Positions 53,094-60,000 of a stretch of 60,000 nt of DNA are shown here, piece after piece; position 1 is the first letter of the stretch; each line of letters begins with the position of its first letter. The position numbers and the translations under genes were made by a program. The notes below the pieces were generated by a model. That model searched no databases, was not told where the DNA came from, and worked only from the letters and a program-made list of their open reading frames with translations. Source of the DNA: Prorocentrum cordatum (Eukaryota > Sar > Dinophyceae > Prorocentrales > Prorocentraceae). The stretch spans positions 129,001 through 189,000 of the forward strand of contig CAUYUJ010015694.1 of NCBI GenBank assembly GCA_963575745.1, read 5' to 3'.

Positions 53094-53227
53094 CCGGAGA
53101 TCCGCGCGGATGTCTTGGACTTGCGATAGGTCCCCCCTGGCGGCGCTCTCAGCGCCGCCCTGACGCGCTCCACGCGCCAGGGACGGGGGGTCCTGCGCCG
53201 ATCCAAGGAGTCCGCGCGGAGCTCCGA
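53094..53227. repeat. double-hairpin foldback (family F), copy 1
   Basis: Outer arms TCCGCGCGGATGTCTTGGA (53101-53119) and TCCAAGGAGTCCGCGCGGA (53202-53220) with flanking CCGGAG/CTCCG. Inside are two smaller hairpins, GGCGGCGC/GCGCCGCC and GACGCGCTCC/CGCGCC. The AT-rich GAAAGTTTATATGTTTGCCG follows. Confidence 0.85.
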
Positions 53228-53924
53228 AAGTTTATATGTTTGCCGTTTTTACGTTGGACACGCTGGCTTGCGTGAGCCATCGCTTCTTGATGACCGCGAT
53301 CCAAGAAAAAAGAGATCGGAACGCAGCGCTCGATCAAACTCAACGTTATAGAACCAGTGCGTGCAGAATGGGAAACAGAAGGGCGAAGAACAGTGGACAG
53401 GAAGAGAAGCCCGCTGGGGCACAGAGCACTGCACAACGGCAAGCCTTCCCCACATCACCTCCCACGCTGCAACCTCACCATACATCTTGGTCCTCATCAT
53501 CGGCATCCTCCTCCTCCCCCTCCCCCTTCTCCTCCCTGGATGCCCTCGCTCGCTGGCCTCGGCGGCCCGTCCTGTCCAGCCTGCAGGCCGCGGTCGCAGT
53601 CGGACCCCCTGAGGGGATCGGCCGCATCGCCCTGCGGCTCTCGGGTTGGCAGTGTCGCCCCTGCCCTGCCTCGTGCGTGGCTCACTACTATTTGGCGGCA
53701 GACCCGGCAAGCGGTCTGCCGTGCGGGCCTACGGTGGATATCAAAATCCCTTGATGCCCGCATCGAGGGTCTCTTGGCTTGATGTGTCTTAGCCGGTATT
53801 CATCCCTCTTCCCATGGTGTCGGGCGGGTAATGTTGGGGGGCGAACTACATAGAGGGCCACGGAAGGGCTTTTGCAGTGCCAGTTTCTTCACCCCCCTTT
53901 AGGTCACCCCTCAATACAGTCAAA

Positions 53925-54083
53925 ACGCACAGTAAGGATGAGCGACTTCCGTGGCCCTTGCATCTTTGCCCCTTCAGCCCATCATCGGCCACTTTCGCTG
54001 GCGGCGCCCCGTCCGAAAAGTCTCGACATGGCCTTCCAAGGCCCCTGCATCCTTCTCGTGCGTCCTTATGATATGCGTTGGCT
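53925..54083 (+). repeat. repeat family K, copy 2
   Basis: Matches 49432-49590 in the same orientation, including CGACATGGCCTTCCAAGGCC. Confidence 0.8.
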
Positions 54084-54417
54084 GTACCAGCCGCCCAGGG
54101 ATGTCTCGGGTATAGCCAGGACCCCAGATAAGGGGACCCGGTTAGGGGTTGGGCCCTGGAGCCCCTAAATTTGCCAGAATCGCTAAACCAGGTCTGCCGT
54201 AGCTGGTGTTTTTTCGGGCGACGGCAGTTCCGCTCAGTGGAACGGGGCGGGGGGGCGTCCCCGAGTACAAATCACTAAAGCAGGTCCCACTAAACCCAGT
54301 TCTGCCAACGCCCGAGTGGCGGGCGGATCCTCGTCCCGAGCCGCATTTGGAGGGCCCACCTTGGGGCCCCCTCGTAGGCCGAGGGCCGCCCCATGCGCGC
54401 AGGAAGGGCTCCTCGCG
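54084..54417. other. no gene recognised
   Basis: Contains paired words such as CTAAACCAGGTCTGCC (about 54183) and AGCAGGTCCCACTAAACC (about 54276) but no gene. Confidence 0.3.
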
Positions 54418-54580
54418 CGTCCGAGGTATAAGGTCAAGGTCGGTTCGGGGAGGGTACCCTGATGTTGTTCGTGTTTGTTGGATGTTCTTGTGCATCCTGG
54501 GGGAAGGCACCCTCGAATGTTCTACGGTTTGGGCCAGTGGAGGGTTCATGTTCTTCCAGGATGGTTTTGTGTCCTAGGTC
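54418..54580 (+). repeat. repeat family H, copy 2
   Basis: CCGAGGTATAAGGTCAAGG, TCGGTTCGGGGAGGGTACCC and TGTTGGATGTTCTTGTGC. Directly followed by family G copy 2. Confidence 0.85.
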
Positions 54581-54742
54581 TGGCTGTAATGGGGGGCGAT
54601 AAGTGGGGGGGCAGCGAGGGCCGAAGAAAAAAGAGCCCTGTGGGGCCCTTGGATACGGCCCAAAAGAGGGCCTTCAGGGCCCGAAAAGTATACCTGTCTT
54701 CCCCCTCCCCCATTCATTGTCGCCCCCCATACAGCGACGCCC
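54580..54742. mobile_element. GC-rich TIR element (family G), copy 2
   Basis: Ends TGGCTGTAATGGGGGGCGAT and, inverted, CGCTGTATGGGGGGCGACAA. Interior matches copy 1 (AGGGCCCGAAAAGTATACCT against AGGGCCCGAAAAGTGCACCT). Confidence 0.7.
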
Positions 54743-55095
54743 ATTACGCGCAGGAGGGGCCCTTCTCTGGAGGGATCCTCCAGTGCGCAGCCCTCGGAGT
54801 TCGGGGCTCAAGGGACGGGGGTCAATGCAACGGAAATCAGCCAGAGCGCCAGATCTTGCAAGATCCTGCCGAGCCTGGGGTGTATTGACACAGGCTTGCG
54901 TGCAGGATCTTGCATCCCGCAAAGTTGACCGGGGTTCGGATTGACCCGGGTCAGCAGATCCCCGAGGAGTGCGCGGCTGACCAAGCGCGGCGGGGCTAAG
55001 GCAAGCACGCGGGCTGCTGTGTGTCGCTGCAGCGCGCGCAGCGATCGGCAAGGCTCGCAGCAGAGTCGAAGGGACACGGAGGGGCAAGAATCTGT
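54743..55095. other. no gene recognised; GATCTTGCAAGATC palindrome
   Basis: A perfect 14-bp palindrome at about 54852-54865, with GCAGGATCTTGCA about 50 bp further on, makes alternative hairpins possible. No coding signal. Confidence 0.4.
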
Positions 55096-55231
55096 CCGAG
55101 GTCTGTGCGGATTTCTTGGATCGGCACTGGGCCCCCGCCAGGCGGCGCCTCGGGCGCCGCCGCTGGCGCGCTCCGCGCGCCAGGGAGGGGGCTCCGGCGC
55201 AGATCCAAGACATCCGCGCGGACCTCCGAAG
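55096..55231. repeat. double-hairpin foldback (family F), copy 2
   Basis: Arms CCGAGGTCTGTGCGGATTTC (55096-) and ATCCGCGCGGACCTCCGAAG (-55231). Inner hairpins GGCGGCGCC/GGCGCCGCC and TGGCGCGC/GCGCGCCA in the same order as copies 1 and 3. Confidence 0.85.
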
Positions 55232-55990
55232 TTTCTGTTCATGCCGTTTTGCTTTTGCGCCCGGCCCTGATTGCTAGGCCTCCAAGATGGGGTCCGACCC
55301 CATCTACTCCAGCCCCATCTGCGGGCCTCTATGATTTGTTCACGACGCGAGAGGTAAGGAGCCACGGGGGCACGGGGGCCAAAGCACGGCGTGGAGCGGC
55401 AGAGGGGGTCGTGAAGGGTTTGACGATTTCGGTTGCCCCTCGACCCGTGCTGCAGCGTCCACCATTTGCTTCAGATGTTCTCTGAGATGTCTGGATGTTA
55501 TCCGATCTATTCGGATGGATGTACCTGGCTTGTTCCCCGCAGGTCGACTGGAGACTAGTGGGCGGCGCCCGCGGCGGCGGCGGCGCCCTTATCTCCGCCC
55601 CGTGGGCGGGGGTCCTGGTCGTGGGCTTCGTCTACAGAGCTCCCTCCCTGGGGCGCAGTTCTTGTATGCCAAACGTGGATCCGGGTGGTGGACTCGAAGG
55701 TGATCGTTTTTTATTCATTGCTTTGCCGATCGACGCGGGTCCTCGCACCCCCCCGTCCCCCCCATGGAGCAGATTGTGGCGGTTTTTGGCGCTTGTTTCG
55801 AGCAAATCAAGTCTCCAACATAGGACGCACTGTTGCAAACCCTCGCGCTAAGCAGAGGCCCAGAGCCAGACCCCCGCCCCTCCCCCCCACACTTCCGCCC
55901 AATTTGGAAACGCCGAATAAAAAAAACGACCACAAGTGTGGCGGGTAGACCAACAAATAATAGTCGGTATCTCCCGGCCCCGGCCCCCAG
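55232..55990. other. intron sequence, possible unassigned exon near 55541
   Basis: CCCCGCAG precedes a frame reading VDWRLVGGARGGGGALIS and APWAGVLVVGFVYRAPSLG, which might be an exon but has no family match. The rest shows no gene. Confidence 0.25.
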
Positions 55991-56034
55991 GAGCAGCAGG
56001 ACGCCGCCGAGAAGCTCGGCATCGCTGCCGTGCG
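55991..56034 (+). CDS. arginyl-tRNA synthetase exon (EQQDAAEKLGIAAVR)
   Basis: Reads EQQDAAEKLGIAAV plus CG of an Arg/Lys-like position. It resembles the helix that in this family precedes the .Y.DL...R segment (compare 'AAEALGIGAVKYADL'). Acceptor GCCCCCAG|G; donor GCG|GCGCCC, a GC donor. The link to the 46787 exon needs at least one intervening exon, so placement is probable, not proven. Confidence 0.6.
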
Positions 56035-56166
56035 GCGCCCTTCGGCCGCGCCCCGGGCGCGGCCCGGCTGCCGGCGGCCGCCCGCCGCCGGCCCCTCGGC
56101 CCACCGCAGCGTGGCTTTCCTCTGTGGGGAGGAGAGGTGGGCAGCAGTGCAGTGTTCGAGGAGCAC

Positions 56167-56372
56167 GCAATCGAAGAAGAAGCAACGGCACAAACATAAA
56201 TTGTTGGTGCTCCGCGCGGATTTCTTGGATCCGCATGGGCCCCCCTGGCGGCGCTTCCGGCGCCGCCCTTGGCGTGCTTCGCGCCTTTGGGAGGGTGGTC
56301 CAGCGCGGATCCAAGAAATCCGCGCGGAGCGCCAAAAGTTTATGTTTATGTCTTTTGTTCTTCTTCGATTGC
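56167..56372. mobile_element. double-hairpin foldback (family F), copy 3, longest arms
   Basis: A near-palindrome of about 206 bp with arms of about 68 bp: it starts GCAATCGAAGAAGAAGC and ends in TTCTTCTTCGATTGC. Core arms GCTCCGCGCGGATTTCTTGG (56209-) and CCAAGAAATCCGCGCGGAGC (-56330) are perfect. Two small GC hairpins fill the centre. Non-coding, MITE-like. Confidence 0.85.
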
Positions 56373-56675
56373 AGTCGAGACAGTCAAGACGCTCAAATCA
56401 GGATTTGTTTGGGTTCGGAAGGGGCTCGACGTTGCTTAGGTCCTTACATGGCAGTTCCTGTAGCCCTCCTCGTGCACGCAGGCGATTGATTATTGGGCCA
56501 AGAAGGAGCTTCGTTCCGTATTGAGCGTTCCTTATTTCAGCAGCCCGCAGCCCGTGTTAGCCATCATTAGTTACGCCGCCTGCGTCGCATTGGAGGGCTT
56601 CGGTAGAAAAGTTCACGTTTGCGTTGACACACGTTCCGAGGACTATCGAAGCAATGTCATAGACATGAATTTTCT

Positions 56676-56791
56676 GAGCTCCGCGCGGATTTCTTGGATC
56701 GGCGCTGCTGGCGCGCGGAGCGCGTCAGGGGCGGCGCCAGAGGCGCCGCCAGGAAGCTCCAGCGCCGATCCAAGAAATCCGCGCGGACCTC
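56676..56791. repeat. double-hairpin foldback (family F), copy 4, reversed interior
   Basis: Arms GAGCTCCGCGCGGATTTCTT and its inverted partner ending 56791. The inner hairpins appear in the opposite order (CTGGCGCGCGG...CGCGTCAG first, then GGCGGCGCC...GGCGCCGCC), so this copy is inverted relative to the other three. Confidence 0.85.
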
Positions 56792-56829
56792 GAACAATGT
56801 ACGTTCATGTTTGTTCGTCCCTCGAAATA

Positions 56830-56965
56830 CAGTCGGACCGAGGTATAAGATCGAAGTCGGTTCGGGGAGGGTACCCTTGGATGTTCTTGTGCATCCTAGG
56901 GAGGGCACCCTCGAATTGCCTTCAGTTTGGGCCGGCGGAGGGTCTCGAGTGTACGGAAGTCTTCT
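56830..56965 (+). repeat. repeat family H, copy 3
   Basis: CAGTCGGACCGAGGTATAAG and TCGGTTCGGGGAGGGTACCC; shorter because one GATGTTC unit is missing relative to copies 1 and 2. Confidence 0.85.
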
Positions 56966-57585
56966 ACCTCTTTCGGCATCCGTGGGCGTTCACCCCGCCC
57001 TGGGGCCGGCGAACGAAAGATTGGCCAGGACGAAAAGCAGTCCTTGAGGAGAAAGTCGGGCCAGACACAGGGATTGGGACAGGGTGGAACGTACGAAGTA
57101 TGTGCAGTTGGTATCGGCTTCGCCACCCAGCGCGCTCCTCGGTACATGGCCGCCTCTGGCACCGGGAGGCGCTGGGGAAACCAGCTGCGTGAGCTGGTTC
57201 GCTAAGACATCCTTTGGTATCCCCCTCGTTCGCCCGACCCGAGGAGGTGTCGGGGCTGTGTGGAGACTCCGTGCTGAGAAGGTCTCAGGGCCTCCTTTTT
57301 CAAGGGGGATGTTGAGGAAAGCCAGGACAGTGGCGCGCCCGAGAAACCTGCCGCCGTGGGCCGATGTATGCTCCGTTCTTCGCTCCCTCCAGGCTGCATT
57401 GTCAAAGTCCTGGTCAGCATCGTCCTGGTATAGGGTTATGATGTTCCAATTTTTATTAGCCTTGATCACCAGAAAGAAATTCGAGCACCAAGAAAATACC
57501 GAATCTGGAGGGTTTTCACGTGTCGGGCCCTGGGAGGCGATGCTCGTTCGACATGGTTTCGATACTTCTCAGGGGGCTCGAAGTT
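56966..57585. other. no gene recognised
   Basis: ATTGTCAAAGTCCTGGTCAG followed by CATC.TCCTGGT occurs at 57399 and again at 58628, flanking the composite TTGGGG element. A minus frame over 56990-57469 is open but shows no motif. Confidence 0.35.
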
Positions 57586-57589
57586 ATTC

Positions 57590-58580
57590 AATCGCTTCGC
57601 TCATTCCGCCGGCCCATATTGCATGATCGCTCTTGCTTCGCCGTGGGTTCGGGGCCATTATGGCTCCGCCGAGAAGGAGGAAGATGAGGATGGGGAAGGG
57701 GAGGGGAGGAGGAGGAGAGGATAAGAAGGAGAGGAGGAGGATGAAGATAAGTAGGAGGAGGAGGAGGAAGAGGAGGGGGCGGAGGAGGAAGCCTCTCGTT
57801 GGCATCTTGTGTTGCTCTTGGGGCCAAACAGGGTCGTCGTCAAGATGCTTCTTTGGGAGGCCCCTTGGGGTCTTTTGAGAAGTCGTTCGGGGGCGCCTGG
57901 GAAGCATTTTTGAAGCCTCCTGGGGCCTCCTTTGGGCCTCCTGGAGGCCTCCTGGGGCCTCTTGGGGGCCTCTTGGCGGCATCTTGGGGCCTCTTGGGGG
58001 CCTCTCAGAGCCTCCTGGGGCCCTCTTGGGGCGGAAGGCTCGAGTTTTCGGTTCGTGGTCCCCCTCTTGGGCCCCTCTTGGGGCCGTCTTGGGGCTCTCT
58101 TGGACCGTCTTGGGCGCCTCTTGGGCCGTCTCGGAGCCCTCTTGGGGCCCTCTTGGAAGCCTCTTGGCCCGTCTTGGGGCGCTCTTGGGGGCCTCGTGGG
58201 CCGTCTTGGAGCATCGGAAAGCCGAAAAGGCGACAAGGCCAAAATCCTTCGGGCCTCTCGGGGCCCTCTTGGAGGCCACTTGGAGGCATCTTGGGCCATG
58301 ATGGGGTCATCTTCGGCGTCATGGAGCGCTCTTTGGGCGTCTCGGGGGCCTCTTGGGCAGTCTTGGGGGCCTCTTGGGGCCCTCTTGGCGCGCTCTGGGG
58401 GCCTGAGAGGCCGCGCCCAGGAGGAAAACCATCTCTGAGTCGGACCGCCCGGGACCTTGCCAGGGTCTTTTTCGTCCGGGGACCCCCAGGGGCCGCCCCG
58501 CGCGCGCGAACTAGAAATATTGTTAACCAATTACTGGAGGTCTTAGCACGCCTCTGGCCCGTTGGGCCGGCGAATTTCTC
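57590..58580 (+). repeat. composite TTGGGG element, copy B
   Basis: Head ATTCAATCGCTTCGCTCATT then CCGCCGGCCC (57587-57616), GGA tract (57665-57790), long TTGGGG array (57840-58410) with landmarks GGCTCGAGTTTTCGG (58029) and GGAGCATCGGAAAGC (58207), and a tail 58429-58577 closely matching 29868-30015. Confidence 0.85.
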
Positions 58581-58667
58581 GGATGTGGTCCTCAACTACG
58601 GGGGAAACAAGATAAGTCCAGGGGGCCATTGTCAAAGTCCTGGTCAGCATCCTCCTGGTTTATCGGT

Positions 58668-58844
58668 ATCGTTTAACCGAGCCCCAACCCCATCCCCATC
58701 CCCATCCAGACCCCCAGCATCCTTGCACCCCAGTTGGGGGCACGCCTCGAAGCCCGAAGGGAACGGCCTACATCCTCATCTAGGGGGTGAATCGGCCATG
58801 GGAGCCCAGGCCACGCTCATGGGGATGGGGGTCGGTTAAACGAT
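58668..58844. mobile_element. 177-bp TIR element
   Basis: Left end ATCGTTTAACCGAGCCCCA and right end, inverted, ATCGTTTAACCGACCCCCA, followed on both sides by CCCCATCCCCAT-type words. No ORF. No clear target duplication is visible (left flank TCGGT, right flank GCCCA). Confidence 0.7.
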
Positions 58845-59214
58845 GCCCATTCCAGGGGGCCCTGGAGATGCGGACCTCGAGCCACGGCGGCCCACGGCGG
58901 CAGGGCAGCCCGCGGCGGCAGGCCCACGGCGGCCGAGCGCCGCCGTCTTTGCGGGCCTCGGCGGCCCGCGCGGCTTGGTGGGTGGGGCTGGTCGCTCCTC
59001 GCGGGCTGCCGGTCGCGGCGTCCCTTTCTAGCGAAGACGCCTACGGCGAATCACCGCCGCATCGCCGCCAGCATACCTTCTCTCTCTCTCTCTCTCTCAC
59101 GTCGATTCTGCTCCATATTTTCTGGTGTGTGATATCTTTTGTCTACTCTAGCCTCTCATTCTGACCTTGGTCGCCCGTGCTCTCTATACACACCCCGCTG
59201 TTTTTATATCTTTT

Positions 59215-59246
<32 letters not shown>

Positions 59247-59330
59247 TATGTATATATATACCGGGCTACAGAGCCGGGGGCTCCCTGGCGGGGACCGCAA
59301 CCCCCCATGGGAGGATCGGGCCTCCGGGAG
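58845..59330. other. GC-rich CGGCGG stretch, then CT and TA microsatellites
   Basis: CACGGCGGC repeats (58880-58990), (CT)n 59078-59098, (TA)n 59215-59262. No gene. Confidence 0.5.
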
Positions 59331-60000
59331 CGCCCTTGTCCGGCCCAAGAGGCGCCGAAGACGGTCCAAGCGTGCCTCGAGACGCTTACGATCGATCCAA
59401 GACGCCCAAGATGGCTCCCAGACGGCCCAAGAGGCCTCCAAGAGGCCCCCCCAGAGGGCCCCAAGAGGCCAAAATCGCTCATCTTACGAAGGTTTTGGAC
59501 ACATTTTGCCTTTCCCGCCTTTTCAGCTTTCCGACGCTCCACGACGGCTCACAGGCCCCCCGCGGACGCCCCAAGAGAGCCTCAAGACGGCTCTGGAGGG
59601 CCCCAAGACGGCCCAAGACGGGTGAAGAGAGGCCCAAGACGGCACCAAGACGGCCCCAAGAGGGGAACCGCGAACCGGAAATTCGAGCCCCCCCCTCCAC
59701 AGGGCCCCGGGAGGCCCCAAAGGGGCCCCAAGAGGCCCCAGGAGACCCCCAAGATAAGCCCAAGACGGCCAAAGAGGCCCCCAAGACGCTCCAAGAGGCC
59801 TCCAAGAGGCCCCCCCAGAGGGCCCCAAGAGGCCAAAATCGTAAATTTTACAATGGTTTTGGACACATTTTGCCTTTCCCGCCTTTTCAGCTCTCCGGCG
59901 CTCCACGACGGCTCACAGGCCCCCCGCGGACGCCCCAAGACAGCCCAAGAGGCTTCCAAGAGGGCCTCAAGACGGCTCTGGAGGGCCCCAAGACGGCCCA
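59330..60000 (-). repeat. TTGGGG-type array in reverse orientation with 363-bp direct repeat
   Basis: CCCAAGACGG/CCAAGAGGCC words are the reverse complement of the other arrays. The block beginning GGCCCCAAGAGGCCAAAATC at 59458 recurs at 59821 (period 363 bp), each followed by GGTTTTGGACACATTTTGCC and CTTTTCAGC..TCCG.CGCTCC. The second unit runs off the window. Confidence 0.85.

Overview
The window reads as nuclear DNA of a dinoflagellate; genus is not determinable by eye. Reasons: a perfect genomic copy of the 22-nt dinoflagellate spliced leader (DinoSL) at 42196-42217, two DinoSL-like copies in retrotransposon LTRs, tiny exons in very long introns with GC, GA and GT donors and mostly AG|G acceptors, high GC, and abundant CT, GGA and TTGGGG repeats.

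The one host gene I can assign is arginyl-tRNA synthetase on the + strand. Mini-exons at 530-586, 3949-4029, 8972-9001, 30583-30635, 42603-42677, 46787-46826 and 55991-56034, plus a weak candidate at 47476-47513, encode consecutive parts of the catalytic core, and their codon phases agree from the first to the sixth. Introns are about 3.4, 4.9, 21.6, 12.0 and 4.1 kb. Nearly everything else lies inside these introns.

9.77-21.64 kb holds a decayed tyrosine-recombinase (DIRS/Ngaro/PAT-like) retrotransposon. It keeps split direct repeats in the order A1 - body - B1 A2 B2, a GAG-like region, a DIRS-type RT and RNase H, and recombinase remnants. A 5'-truncated LINE (RT, CCHC, RNase H) sits inside it, bounded on both sides by (CT)n. 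A zinc-finger ORF (22.1 kb) and a minus-strand LINE RT with two in-frame stops (23.4-25.35 kb) follow, then tandem repeats to 30 kb.

31.49-41.97 kb is a Ty1/copia-type LTR element with LTRs identical by eye, 4-bp AACT flanks, gag, protease, a methyltransferase-like segment, integrase, RT and RNase H, spread over several frames, plus an extra Cys-containing ORF. It interrupts a minus-strand, SL-bearing retroposed transcript, whose reading frame is continuous across the empty site.

The flanks carry foldback/MITE-like families: a hAT-like MITE with 8-bp TSD at 4.6 kb, a four-copy double-hairpin family at 53.1-56.8 kb, a GC-rich TIR pair at 49.7 and 54.6 kb, and a composite TTGGGG-array family. 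I see no tRNA, rRNA, CRISPR or bacterial-type operon.
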